This document shows positions 17,155 through 28,000 of a DNA stretch of 55,723 nucleotides, one piece after another. Where the stretch lies: positions 1-55,723 of the forward strand of contig BQIZ01000004.1 in the NCBI GenBank assembly GCA_021604365.1, in the 5' to 3' direction. How positions within the stretch are numbered: position 1 is the first letter of the stretch; each line of letters begins with the position of its first letter. The translations under genes were made by a program, and so were the position numbers. This DNA comes from Nitrospirales bacterium. Its GTDB lineage: Bacteria; Nitrospirota; Nitrospiria; Nitrospirales; UBA8639. The notes under the pieces were generated by a model. The model saw only the letters and a list, made by a program, of their open reading frames with translations, made no database searches and was not told the origin of the DNA.

Positions 17155-17570
17155 GTCGAAGACTCCTTTTCCTGTGATGTCGGGTATGTGATCAGGCTGA
17201 TTGAGCGAGCACTGAGGATCATTATAAGGATCTCAGGAGAGGTCGACAACCGTTTAGAAGGAGCGAGGTCCAGAGGACTCTTGCAATCCTCAGTCTCCTT
17301 GGTCGAATCGGAAATTTTGCCGGGGAACAATGAAAATTTTCAAAACCCCGCTGTCAGAATCTCATTTTTGCTTAAGGTGTAACTCTTTCCCAGATGCATA
17401 TCAAAGCCTAAAAAGAGGGAAATAAAGGTACGTTGAAAAGAAGGTGGTGTTCGGCTAGGCTGCATCCATAATTTTTTACCTGAGGAGAGAATTTCGGGCA
17501 TAGGTGTCCGTGTTTTTTATCCCTTTTACAAAGATGTTTCGCTTGCTTCCACCCCCAAGAGGCATTGCGC
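17155..17570. other. Divergent intergenic region upstream of the PASTA array
   Basis: About 415 bases between the minus-strand DUF3386 gene and the first PASTA paralogue. It should hold promoters for both. I see no RNA gene, no strong inverted repeat and no clear sigma-70 pair; an AGAGG shortly before 17571 acts as ribosome-binding site for the first paralogue. The conserved box found upstream of paralogues 2 and 3 is not present here. Confidence 0.5.
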
Positions 17571-20500
17571 ATGAACGCCGCAGAGCAACAGCTTAATAAT
17601 GTTCGGAAACTCAGACGAAGTGAAGGCCATGGTTGGCTGATACTTCTTTTTAAGGTCATGGTTGGGGCGGGTATGTTGTTACCCACCTTCGCGTTGCCAA
17701 CAGTATGGGCCGAAAATGTCCCCGATGTGGTTGGGTTGAGTCAGGCCGCGGCGCAGTCGGCCATTACGGGAGCGGGCCTGACGATAGGGACCATCACGAG
17801 CAGCAGTCATGCGTCGGTTCCGTCGGGGAGTGTGATCAGTCAAACGCCGGGAGGCGGCACGAGTGTGGCGGCAGGCAGTGCGGTAAGCCTGGTGGTATCA
17901 ACGGGCCCGGCGCCGGTGACGGTGCCGAATGTGGTGGGGACCACGCAGGGGGCGGCGCAGACGGCCATTACGGGAGCGGGCCTGACGGTAGGAACCATCA
18001 CGAACAGCAGTCATGCGTCGGTCCCGTCGGGGAGTGTGATCAGTCAAACGCCGGGAGGCGGCACGAGTGCGGCGGCGGGCAGTGCGGTAAACCTGGTGGT
18101 GTCGACGGGCCCGGCGCCGGTGACCGTCCCGAATGTAGTGGGGACCACGCAGGGGGCGGCGCAGTCGGCGGTCACCAAGGCGGGCCTGAAAGTGGGGACC
18201 ATCACGAACAGCAGTCATGCCTCGGTGGGATCGGGCAAGGTCATCAGTCAAACGCCGGGAGCCGGCGCGAGTGTGGCGGCAGGTAGTGCGGTAAGCCTGG
18301 TGGTATCAACGGGCCCGGCGCCGGTGACGGTGCCGAATGTGGTGGGGACCACGCAGGCCGCGGCGCAGACGGCGGTCACCAAGGCGGGCCTGAAAGTGGG
18401 GACCATCACGAACAGCAGTCATGCCTCGGTGGGATCGGGCAAGGTCATCAGTCAAACGCCGGGAGCCGGCACGAGTGCGGCGGCGGGCAGTGCGGTAAAC
18501 CTGGTGGTGTCGACGGGGCCGGCGGTGCCGAAGGTCGTGGGGAGCACCCAGGCGGCGGCCCAAACCGCTATTACCACGGCAGGGTTGAAGCTGGGCACGG
18601 TGATCTCGAGGAACAGTCAGACAGTCCCTATTGGGAGGGTCATTAGTCAGACTCCGGCACCAGGAACCAAGGTGGTGGCAGGTAGTGTTGTGAACCTGGT
18701 CGTCTCCCTTGGAGCCGCAGTGCCGAATGTGGTGGGCTTGCCGCAGGCCGCCGCGCAATCCGCCATTACCGGTGCAGGCTTGAAGGTAGGGACGGTGACG
18801 AAAGCAAAGAGTGCGACCGTGGCGATTGGTTCGATCAACAGTCAAAATCCGACAGCGGGGAGCAATGTGGCGGCGGGCAGTGTGGTTGATCTAGTGGTAT
18901 CGCTAGGGGCTCAGATACCGAATGTGGTGGGATTAAAACAGGCTTCGGCCAAAGAAGCCCTTACCACGGCTGGGCTAACGGTGGGAATTGTGACGACGGC
19001 CATTAGTGCCACGGTGCCGATTGGTGACGTTATGAGTCAAAAGCCGGGCGCAGGGACCAATGTGGATCCAGGAAGTGCAGTAGCCCTGGTTATATCGTCC
19101 GGGCAGCCGGTTTTTCTCATGGGCGTGCAAAATGATCCCAAGACCGGACCACTCGTAAACAGCCTTTACCGGCTTCGCACTGATGGGGTGGTAACCAAAA
19201 TTGGAGATCTGACGCATCGCACGCATGGCTTGGCCTATGTCGGGACCACGTTGTATTCCCTCGAGGAACTGTCTCTTTCTCCACAGCCAGGGGCTCCGCT
19301 GAATTTGTATCAGTTGAATCCGGGGAGCGGTGCTTCGCTGGCCAAGATCCCCCTGTCGTTGTCCACAGGCGAATCAGTAGAGGGCGGGCGAGGGCTGGCC
19401 ACGGAGCCCGGAACGAATCAGCTATGGGGCTTACTCGTGGTCAGATCCGAAGCAAATAATATCCGCCGGTTAGTGACGATTGATCCGACGACGGGCCTGG
19501 CGACCCAAAAGGCCAAACTCTTCGGAAACTTTATGGACCTGGTCTTTGATGAGGCTGGAACGCTCTATGCGATCACGGACAATCGGCCGGTGCCAAGGGG
19601 GGCCAACGTAATGCCGGCCAGAATTTATACAGTGAATAAGACGACGGGGGCCACAACGGAATTCCTGGATGTTTCGGCCGGCGCCGTGGCGGGGCAATCG
19701 AATTTTCGAGAAAGTGAAACGATTGGGGTCGGACCTTCATCCGACCTATTGTATCATCTCTCCGGTCAGCATAAGGTAACCCCAGGATTCACCAAGAATA
19801 TTTTGTTTGAATCGATCAATCTGACCACGAAAGTCAGAAAGGCGATGGCGATCATGGGCCCCGACTTTTTTGTGACAACAGCCTTGACCATGGTGCCACC
19901 CACAGGTCCTCCGGCCTTGGGAGACCTGGATGCGTCGGGCACGGCCGATCTGATCTGGCGCAATCAGAATGATGGCAGCACCGCAATCTGGTTGATGAAC
20001 GGAACAACGATCGCCGCCTCAGGCTTTCCAGGGGGGGTGCCGAAGGTTTGGCAGATTGCGGGCGTAGGCGATGTCAATGGCGATGGTAAGGCAGACGTCA
20101 TCTGGCGAAATGGTTCGAGTGGCACGGTAGCCGTGTGGTTGATGAACGGGGTGTCGGTGACATCTGTGGGCTTTCCCGGAAGCACGTCGACAGCGTTTGA
20201 GATTGCCGGGGTGGGCGATGTCAATGGCGATGGCAAAGCCGACCTGGTCTGGCGGAACACCAATGATGGCAGCACGGCCATTTGGTTGATGAACGGGACC
20301 GCTATTGCTTCCTCCGGTTTTCCGGGCGGAGTGTCTTTGGCCTGGCAAATCGAGGGCGTGGGCGATGTGAATGGGGACGGTAATGCCGATGTCATTTGGC
20401 GCAATGGAATCAATGGGGGAGTGGCTGTGTGGTTGATGAACGGGTTGTCGGTGACGGCAGTAGGTTTTGTCGGAGTCGCTCCAACCGCTTTCGAAATTGC

Positions 20501-20798
20501 CGGCGTGGGCGATGTGAACGGCAATGGCAAGGCGGATCTGATCTGGCGGAATCAGAGTGATGGCAGTACGGCGATCTGGTTAATGAATGGGACCGCCATT
20601 ATCACGGCAGGCTTCCAGGGTGGAGTCCCCGTAGCCTGGAAAATTTCTCAAGTCGGTGATGTGAATGGGGATGGCAATGCCGATGTTATCTGGCGTAATG
20701 ATAAGAGTGCCATCGTGGCCGTCTGGCTGATGAACGGGTTGTCAATTTCAACCGTGGGTTTCCCTGGCTCTGCTCCCTCAGATTGGGAAATTCAGTAG
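17571..20798 (+). CDS. Giant secreted PASTA / VCBS-repeat protein, paralogue 1 (7 PASTA)
   Basis: A 1075-aa protein. A signal peptide (about 1-45, ending 'LPTVWAEN') leads into seven PASTA repeats (about 46-515) of the pattern 'VPNVVGTTQxAAQ...AGLxVGTI...VISQTPG.G...GSAVxLVVS'. A middle domain follows (about 516-780, opening 'LMGVQNDPKTGPLVNSLYRL'). This has repeated strand-turn units such as 'LVTIDPTTGLATQKAKL', suggesting a beta-propeller. The C-terminus (785-1075) has six VCBS/FG-GAP-like units around 'DVNGDGKADVIWRN', whose Asp/Gly-rich loops normally bind calcium. PASTA domains usually bind peptidoglycan or muropeptides, but no kinase or penicillin-binding domain is attached. Repeats 2-4 have 'TGPAPVT' linkers, and repeats 3 and 4 share about 98 identical bases. 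The start ATG 17571 has AGAGG upstream. Function is unknown; wall-associated adhesion or carbohydrate binding is inferred. Confidence 0.9.
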   Translation: MNAAEQQLNNVRKLRRSEGHGWLILLFKVMVGAGMLLPTFALPTVWAENVPDVVGLSQAAAQSAITGAGLTIGTITSSSHASVPSGSVISQTPGGGTSVAAGSAVSLVVSTGPAPVTVPNVVGTTQGAAQTAITGAGLTVGTITNSSHASVPSGSVISQTPGGGTSAAAGSAVNLVVSTGPAPVTVPNVVGTTQGAAQSAVTKAGLKVGTITNSSHASVGSGKVISQTPGAGASVAAGSAVSLVVSTGPAPVTVPNVVGTTQAAAQTAVTKAGLKVGTITNSSHASVGSGKVISQTPGAGTSAAAGSAVNLVVSTGPAVPKVVGSTQAAAQTAITTAGLKLGTVISRNSQTVPIGRVISQTPAPGTKVVAGSVVNLVVSLGAAVPNVVGLPQAAAQSAITGAGLKVGTVTKAKSATVAIGSINSQNPTAGSNVAAGSVVDLVVSLGAQIPNVVGLKQASAKEALTTAGLTVGIVTTAISATVPIGDVMSQKPGAGTNVDPGSAVALVISSGQPVFLMGVQNDPKTGPLVNSLYRLRTDGVVTKIGDLTHRTHGLAYVGTTLYSLEELSLSPQPGAPLNLYQLNPGSGASLAKIPLSLSTGESVEGGRGLATEPGTNQLWGLLVVRSEANNIRRLVTIDPTTGLATQKAKLFGNFMDLVFDEAGTLYAITDNRPVPRGANVMPARIYTVNKTTGATTEFLDVSAGAVAGQSNFRESETIGVGPSSDLLYHLSGQHKVTPGFTKNILFESINLTTKVRKAMAIMGPDFFVTTALTMVPPTGPPALGDLDASGTADLIWRNQNDGSTAIWLMNGTTIAASGFPGGVPKVWQIAGVGDVNGDGKADVIWRNGSSGTVAVWLMNGVSVTSVGFPGSTSTAFEIAGVGDVNGDGKADLVWRNTNDGSTAIWLMNGTAIASSGFPGGVSLAWQIEGVGDVNGDGNADVIWRNGINGGVAVWLMNGLSVTAVGFVGVAPTAFEIAGVGDVNGNGKADLIWRNQSDGSTAIWLMNGTAIITAGFQGGVPVAWKISQVGDVNGDGNADVIWRNDKSAIVAVWLMNGLSISTVGFPGSAPSDWEIQ

Positions 20799-20951
20799 GA
20801 ACGAATCCCGAGCTGATCCGTTTACCAGGCTCATAGGAAAAAATGGAACGCGTAATTTTTCACATGGTGCATTTAGATTAAATATCATTTTTCTCTTGCT
20901 CCTGATCAGGTATCCTTCTGTCACTTAGTTTAATCCACGACCGGTCCCCCT
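20799..20951 (+). promoter_or_regulatory. Intergenic with conserved box shared with paralogue 3
   Basis: The segment about 20888-20947 contains 'CTTGCTCCTGAT', 'TCAC.TA.TTTA' and 'CCACGACCG'-like stretches that recur in the same order upstream of paralogue 3 (24820-24880), preceded in both by 'CACGCGTAA' or 'AACGCGTAA'. This is a duplicated 5' region, likely promoter or operator. The start codon of paralogue 2 follows immediately. Confidence 0.55.
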
Positions 20952-23900
20952 ATGAATGTGATGAAGGTTCAGCACCAAACAGGGTTGAATCTAACCCCTC
21001 AAAGGTTACAAAGATGTCACAAGTTGATATTTTTGTGGCTGCCGGTTTTCGTAAGCCTCGTTTTCCTCACCTTTATTTTCCCAGCGACAGCAAGTGCCGT
21101 AGAAGTTCCTAACTTAATCGGGACTCCACAGGCTACGGCAGAGTCAGATATTACGAGCCTCGGTCTCACCGTGGGAGTTGTGACGGCGGCCATTAGTGGT
21201 GGGGTGCCCATTGGCAATGTCATCAGTCACGATCCGGCGGCCGGGATCAATGTAGTTCCAGGAAGTCAGGTGGACTTCGTGATTTCCGGAGTGGCGGTGC
21301 CGACTGTGGTGGCGTTGGCAGAGGTTGCGGCCCAAACCGAAATTATAGATGTGGGTCTCTCGGTAGGTACGGTGACGACGGCCAATAGTGCCACGGTGCC
21401 GATTGGGAACGTCATCAGTCAGAATCCGGCGGCCGGGACAATTGTGTTTCAGGGTAATGCAGTGGCCTTTGAGGTGTCTCTGGGTATTGCGGTACCGAAT
21501 GTGGTGGGCTTACCCCAAGGCACGGCACAATCGGCGATTACCGGTGCCAGTCTGACGGTGGGCACGGTGACGATGGCCAATAGCCCGACGGTGCCCATTG
21601 GGAACGTCATCAGTCAAAATCCCGTGGCAGGAACCAATCTGGAAGCGGGCAGTGCGGTGGCCTTGCTGGTGTCCCTGGGCGCCTCGGTGCCGAATGTGGT
21701 GGGCTTGGCGCAGTCGGCCGCTCAAACAGCAATTACCAATGCGGGTCTCACAGTGGGCACGGTGACATCGGCTAATAGTGCCACCGTACCTATTGGGAAC
21801 GTCATCAGTCAAAATCCCGTGGCCGGGGGCAATGTGGCACCAGGCAGTACCGTTGCCTTTGAGGTGTCCCTGGGTACCTCGGTGCCAAATGTGGTGGGCT
21901 TGGCGCAGTCGGCCGCACAAACAGCAATTACCAATGTTGGTTTGACGCTTGGGGCCATAACGCACGCTAATCATGCCTCAGTCCCTGCCGGGAATGTCAT
22001 CAGTCAGAATCCAGGGGCCGGAAATAATGTGGCGCCAGGTAGCGCAGTGGCGTTGGTGGTGTCCCTGGGGCCGGCGGTGCCGAATGTCGTGGGCTTGACG
22101 CAGGCTGCGGCGCAAACGGCGATAACCTCGGCGGGTTTGACGGTGGGTACGATAAACTCGACTGACAGTCAGACTGTGGCCATCGGAAGAGTCATCAGTC
22201 AAACTCCCTCGCCGGGAACCAGTGTGACAGCGGGCACTGCGGTGAACTTGGTGGTTTCCCTTGGTACTGCGGTTCCGAATGTGGTGGGCCTGGCGCAAGC
22301 GGCTGCCGAGACGGCGATTACTAATGTCGGTTTGATAGTGGGCACCGTCACGCAGGCCGGAAGTGCGACGGTGTCCGCGGGTAATGTCATCAGTCAGAAT
22401 CCAGGGGCCGGAAATAATGCGGCGCCAGGTAGCGCAGTGGCGTTGGTGGTGTCCCTGGGGCCGGTGGTGCCGAATGTGGTGGGCTTGACGCAGGCGGCGG
22501 CGCAAACGGCGATAACCTCGGCCGGTTTGACGGTGGGCACCTTAACAACTTCCACGAGTGCCACGGTGCCCATTGGGAGGGTCATCAGTCAAACCCCCGC
22601 GTCAGGAACCAGTGTGACAGCGGGCAGTGCAGTGAACATGGTCGTCTCCCTTGGCGCCGCCGTGCCGAATGTCGTGGGTTTGGCGCAGGCGGCCGCGCAA
22701 ACCGCCATAACCGGTGCGGGCTTGACGGTGGGGACGGTGACGACCGCCACGAGTCCAACGGTGGCAATAGGCGCCGTCATCAGTCAAAATCCCATAGCGG
22801 GCGCCAATGTGGCACCGGGCAGTGCGGTGAACCTGGTGGTTTCGTTAGGAGCCCAGGTGCCCGATGTTGTGGGCTTGACGCAGGGCATAGCTCAGACGGC
22901 TTTGATCACGGCGGGCCTGATAGTAGGGACGGTGACGCCAGTTTTTAGCGACACGATCCCCCTCGGAAATGTGATCAGTCAAAATCCCACAGCAGGGACG
23001 AAGGTAGCACCGGGCAGTTCGGTGGCCCTGGAGATTTCATCCGGACCCCCGGCTTTTCTCATGGGCGTGCAAAATGATTCCCGTACCGGACCGCTGGTGA
23101 ATAGCCTCTATCGCCTTCGCACCGATGGGGTGGTGACTAAAATCGCAGATCTGACGCACCGCACGCATGGCTTGGCGTTTGTTGGATCTATGTTGTATTC
23201 CGTCGAAGAGTTGACGCTTGCGCAACAGACTGGAACTCCGCCGAAGATGTTTCGGCTCAATCCCGACACCGGTGCCACGCTGGCTACGATCTCCCTGTCG
23301 TTGTCCACGGGCGAATCGTTAGAGGGCGGGCGTGGGCTGGCCACGGAACCTGGGACCAATCAGCTGTGGGGGTTGCTCGTGGTCACGTCCGAAGTGAACA
23401 ATGCCCGCCGGTTAGTGACGATTAATCCGACGACGGGCCTGGCGACCCAAAAGGCCAAACTGTTTGGAAACTTTATGGACTTGGCCTTTGATGCGGACGG
23501 GGTGCTTTATGCGATTACGGATAACCGATCGGTGTCCGGGGTAGCCGTGAATCCGGCCAGAATTTATACGGTGAATAAGACGACGGGGGCCGCGACGGAA
23601 TTCCTGGATGTCTCGGCCGGCGCGGTGGCCGGCCAACCGAATTTTCGAGAAAGTGAAACGATTGGGGTGGGGACTTCATCGGACCTGCTGTATCATATCT
23701 CCGGGCAGCATAAGGTGACCTCAGGATTTACGAAGAATATTCTGTTTGAAACGATCAATCTGAATAATAAAGCCAGAAACGAGATAACGCTTACGGGGCC
23801 GGACTTTTTTGTGACGACGGCATTGACCTTGGTGCCACCCATGAGTCCGAGCCTTTCAACCTTGGGAGATCTGGATGCGTCTGGTACGACCGACCTGGTT

Positions 23901-24734
23901 TGGCGAAACACCGCTGATGGCAGTACGGCGATCTGGTTGATGAACGGAACGAGAATCGCCGGTGCCGGCTTTCCAGGCGGGGTGCCGTTGGCTTGGCAGA
24001 TCGAGGGGGTGGGCGATGTGAACGGCGATGGCAAGGCGGATATCATCTGGCGAAATGCCACCGGCACGGTGGCCGTGTGGTTGATGAACGGGGTGTCGGT
24101 GACGTCCGTGGGCTTTCCCGGAAGCACGTCGATAGCGTTTGAGATTGCGGGGGTGGGCGATGTGAATGGCGATGGCAAAGCCGACCTGGTCTGGCGCAAC
24201 ACGACTGATGGGAGTACCGCCATCTGGTTGATGAATGGGACCGCTATTGCGGCTTCCGGTTTTCCGGGCGGGGTGCCGCTGGCTTGGCAAATTGCGGGTG
24301 TAGGCGATGTCAATGGCGATGGCAAGGCGGATATCATCTGGCGGAATGCCACTGGCACGGTGGCCGTCTGGCTGATGAACGGATTTAGTATCCTGGGGGT
24401 CGGCTTTTCCGGTAGTGCTTCAACGGCGTTTGAGGTTGCCGGGGTGGGCGATGTCAACGGGGATGGCAAAGCCGACCTGGTCTGGCGCAACCAGAGTGAT
24501 GGGAGTACGGCGATCTGGTTAATGAATGGGACCGGCATTGCCATGGCGGGTTTCCCTGGCGGAGTGCCATTAGCATGGAAAGTTTCTCAAGTTGGTGATG
24601 TGAATGGGGACGGCAAGGCGGATGTCATCTGGCGGAATGCCACTGGCACGGTGGCCGTCTGGCTGATGAACGGGTTGTCAATTTCCACTGTGGGGTTCCC
24701 TGGTTCGGCTTCCTCAGTCTGGGAGATTCAGTAG
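20952..24734 (+). CDS. Giant secreted PASTA / VCBS-repeat protein, paralogue 2 (10 PASTA)
   Basis: A 1260-aa protein and the longest of the four. A signal peptide (hydrophobic 'LPVFVSLVFLTFIFPATASA', cleaved near residue 48) precedes ten PASTA repeats (about 50-705). The first two are the most diverged ('VPNLIGTPQ', 'VPTVVALAE') and repeats 3-10 are closely similar. The middle domain (706-968) and six C-terminal VCBS-like units (970-1260) match paralogue 1 closely, ending in the shared 'WEIQ'. The VCBS units alternate strictly between a 'DGSTAIWLMNG' type and a 'TGTVAVWLMNG' type. The ATG at 20952 begins MNVMKV, the same as paralogue 3, which supports the start although no strong ribosome-binding site is seen. 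The protein is secreted; retention in the periplasm or release to the surface cannot be told. Confidence 0.9.
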   Translation: MNVMKVQHQTGLNLTPQRLQRCHKLIFLWLPVFVSLVFLTFIFPATASAVEVPNLIGTPQATAESDITSLGLTVGVVTAAISGGVPIGNVISHDPAAGINVVPGSQVDFVISGVAVPTVVALAEVAAQTEIIDVGLSVGTVTTANSATVPIGNVISQNPAAGTIVFQGNAVAFEVSLGIAVPNVVGLPQGTAQSAITGASLTVGTVTMANSPTVPIGNVISQNPVAGTNLEAGSAVALLVSLGASVPNVVGLAQSAAQTAITNAGLTVGTVTSANSATVPIGNVISQNPVAGGNVAPGSTVAFEVSLGTSVPNVVGLAQSAAQTAITNVGLTLGAITHANHASVPAGNVISQNPGAGNNVAPGSAVALVVSLGPAVPNVVGLTQAAAQTAITSAGLTVGTINSTDSQTVAIGRVISQTPSPGTSVTAGTAVNLVVSLGTAVPNVVGLAQAAAETAITNVGLIVGTVTQAGSATVSAGNVISQNPGAGNNAAPGSAVALVVSLGPVVPNVVGLTQAAAQTAITSAGLTVGTLTTSTSATVPIGRVISQTPASGTSVTAGSAVNMVVSLGAAVPNVVGLAQAAAQTAITGAGLTVGTVTTATSPTVAIGAVISQNPIAGANVAPGSAVNLVVSLGAQVPDVVGLTQGIAQTALITAGLIVGTVTPVFSDTIPLGNVISQNPTAGTKVAPGSSVALEISSGPPAFLMGVQNDSRTGPLVNSLYRLRTDGVVTKIADLTHRTHGLAFVGSMLYSVEELTLAQQTGTPPKMFRLNPDTGATLATISLSLSTGESLEGGRGLATEPGTNQLWGLLVVTSEVNNARRLVTINPTTGLATQKAKLFGNFMDLAFDADGVLYAITDNRSVSGVAVNPARIYTVNKTTGAATEFLDVSAGAVAGQPNFRESETIGVGTSSDLLYHISGQHKVTSGFTKNILFETINLNNKARNEITLTGPDFFVTTALTLVPPMSPSLSTLGDLDASGTTDLVWRNTADGSTAIWLMNGTRIAGAGFPGGVPLAWQIEGVGDVNGDGKADIIWRNATGTVAVWLMNGVSVTSVGFPGSTSIAFEIAGVGDVNGDGKADLVWRNTTDGSTAIWLMNGTAIAASGFPGGVPLAWQIAGVGDVNGDGKADIIWRNATGTVAVWLMNGFSILGVGFSGSASTAFEVAGVGDVNGDGKADLVWRNQSDGSTAIWLMNGTGIAMAGFPGGVPLAWKVSQVGDVNGDGKADVIWRNATGTVAVWLMNGLSISTVGFPGSASSVWEIQ

Positions 24735-25030
24735 ATATGAATTTCGGTCGGTTGGGGACACCAGACCACTGTGTTGAGAGGCTGGCACGCGTAAACCTCT
24801 TCATGTTACAATGAGATTTATTTTTCCTTGCTCCTGATGAGTCATCTTTTAGTCACCTAATTTACTACACGACCGAACCCTCCCCCATTGCAGAAACAAC
24901 GAATTCCCCTTCTTTAAATTCAACGAAATAAGCAATAAGAACCCATGGGGCAGGTGCATGCGGCGGCCTAAACAGGCGAGCCCTGTTCGCCGTGTAATGG
25001 GCTCGATTCTTGCTGAATGGAGTTAACGAC
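24735..25030 (+). promoter_or_regulatory. Intergenic: conserved box plus ~150-bp extra segment
   Basis: The first part (24784-24880) is homologous to the 5' region of paralogue 2. In paralogue 2 the start codon follows the box directly. Here an extra stretch of about 150 bases (24881-25030) separates box and start. It contains the small hairpin AACAGG/CCTGTT near 24970-24990. GGAG is placed eight bases before the ATG at 25031. The extra stretch may be an insertion or, conversely, a deletion in the other copy. Confidence 0.5.
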
Positions 25031-28000
25031 ATGAACGTGATGAAAGTTCTGCACCAGAATGGATTGAATCCTAATTTGACCTGCCAGAAATTGGAAAAAG
25101 GTTTCACGTCGATCCTTTTGCGCCTGGTGGTTCTCGTGAGTCTGCTTTTCCTCACCTGTGCCTTACCGGCGACGGCAAGAGCCGAAGAGGTCCCTAATGT
25201 TGTCGGAAGTCTACAAGCCACAGCAGAGGCGGCTATTACCAGCACCAATCTGTTAGTGGGGGTCGTGACGCCGGTCAATAGCCCCGCGGTGCCCATCGGC
25301 ACGGTCATCAGTCAAGATCCAGCGGCCGGAATCAATGTGGTCCCTGGCAGTCCTGTGGACCTCGTGATATCCGGAGTGACCGTGCCGGATGTGGTGGGAT
25401 TGGCGCAAACTGTGGCCCAAACCGCCATTTCGGCAGCAGGTCTCACGGTGGGAGCAGAGTCGACAGTCAATAGTGGGTCGGTGCCCATTGGTGACGTTAT
25501 TAGTCAAACGCCCGCAGCAGGGACCAATGTGTTGCCGGGTAATGCCGTAACCCTGGTGGTGTCCCTGGGTACAGCCGTGCCGGATCTGGTTGGAATGTCC
25601 CAGTCGGCGGCAGAAACGGCAATTACCACGGCCAACCTGACCGTGGGACCGGTAACGACGGCTACCAGTACGACGCTGCCGGCGGGCGCGGTCATCAGTC
25701 AATCCCCGGCAGCGGGGAGCAATGTCCCGCCGGGTAGTGCGGTGACGCTTGTCGTGTCCCTTGGGGCCAAAGTACCCGATGTGGTGGGGTTGACCCAGGC
25801 CGCTGCAGATACCGCCCTCACCAAGGCGGGCTTGACGCTTGGAGCGGTGACGACGGCCACCAGTGAGACGGTGCCCGCGGGAACCGTCATCAGTCAATCT
25901 CCGGTGGCCGAGTCAAATGTAGCTCCAGGAACCGCCGTGACCTTGGTGGTATCCCTGGGGGTGGTGGTGCCAAAGGTGGTGGGCTTGACACAAGCCGCAG
26001 CGGAATCGGCGATTACCACGGCAAGCCTGACGGTAGGCAGGGTAACGAAGGCCAATAGCCCTAGCGTTGCGGCCGGCAGGGTCATTAGTCAGAATCCGGC
26101 GGCTGAGGCTAAGGTGGAGGCCGGCAGTGCTGTGGATTTGGTGGTGTCCCTTGGGGCCAAGGTGCCCAATGTCGTCGAGATTTCAAAGGGTAGTGCGCAA
26201 ACAGCTTTGAGTTCAGCCGGGCTGAAAGTTGGTAAGGTGACCTCGGCCAACAGTCAAACTGTGGCCATAGGTAATGTAATCAGTCAAGATCCGACATCCG
26301 GGTCTAATGTGGCCCCAGGCAGTGCGGTCGATCTGGTGGTTTCCCTGGGGACGGCGGTACCCACTGTGGTAAATAAATCACAAACTGCGGCGCAAACGGC
26401 CATTACCAACGTAGGGTTGACTGTGGGGAATGTGACATCGGTTTTTAGCGAGACGGTTCCTATCGGAAACGTAACCAGTCAAAATCCCAAAGGTGGGGAG
26501 AATGTGGACCCAGGTAGTTCCGTCGAAATTGTAATTTCCTCCGGCCCACCGGTTCTCCTCATGGGTGTGCAAAATGATCCCAAGACCGGGCCTCTGGTGA
26601 ATAGTCTCTACCGCCTTCGTACCGATGGGGTAGTGACCAAAATTGGGGATCTGAAGCACCGCACGCATGGCTTGGCCTATGTCGGGGCCAACTTGTATTC
26701 CGTAGAGGAGCTGACGCTTGCGAAACAGACAGGGATCCCGCCGAATCTGTATCGGCTCAATCCCAGCACTGGGGCCACCTTAGCTACCATTCCCTTATCG
26801 TTGTCCACAGGTGAGTCCTTAGAGGGTGGGCGCGGGCTGGCCACGATGCCTGGGACCAACCAATTATGGGCCTTGCTCGTGGTCACGTCTGAAGTGAATA
26901 GTTTCCGGCGCTTGGTGACGATTAATCCGACGACCGGGCTGGCCACGCAAATAGCGAAACTCTCCGGAAACTTCATGGACCTGGCCTTTGATGCCGCTGG
27001 GACACTTTATGCGATTACGGATAACCGACCGGTATCCGGGGGAGCCGTGGCGCCGGCCCGGATTTATACGCTGAATAAGACGACCGGCGCTCCAACGGAA
27101 TTCCTGAATGTCTCGGCTGGCGCGGTGGCCGGCCAACCGAATTTCCGAGAGAGTGAGACCATAGGGGTAGGGTCGTCGCCAGATCTACTCTATCATCTCT
27201 CCGGGCAGCATAAGGTGACCTCTGGATTTACCAAAAATATTTTGTTTGAGCAGATCCATCGAACCACGAAGGCCAGAACGGCAATTGCGCTCACGGGCCC
27301 GGACTTTTTTGTGACAACGGCCTTGACGTTGGTGCCACCCACGAATTCGAATTCGAGTACAGGTCCTCCGGCTTTGGCCGATCTGGATGCGTCCGGCACG
27401 ACTGATCTGATCTGGCAAAACACCCAAGATGGCAGCACGGCCATCTGGCTGATGAATGGAACGACGATCGCAGCGACCGGCTTTCCAGGCGGAGTTCCGG
27501 CGGTCTGGCGGATTGCGGGTGTGGGCGATGTGAACGGCGATGGCAAGGGTGATGTTATCTGGCGCAGTGGTAAGAGTGGCACGGTAGCGGTGTGGTTGAT
27601 GAATGGAGTGTCGGTGATGTCCGTAGGTTTTCCCGGAAGTGCGTCGACAGCGTTTGAGATATCCGGTGTGGGCGATGTGAATGGCGATGGGAAAGCCGAC
27701 CTGGTCTGGCGCAACACGACTGATGGGAGTACCGCCATCTGGCTGATGAACGGAACGAAAATTGCGGCCCCTGGTTTTCCGGGTGGGGTACCGGTAGGCT
27801 GGCAAATCGCGGGGGTGGGCGATGTGAATGGGGATAGTAAGTCGGATGTCATCTGGCGCAATGGGGCGAGTGGCACGGTGGCCGTGTGGCTGATGAACGG
27901 ATTAGGTATTGCGGGGGTCGGCTTTCCCGGAAGTGCCTCCCCGGCGTTTGAGGTTTCGGGCGTGGGTGATGTCAATGGTGATGGGAAAGCCGACCTGGTC

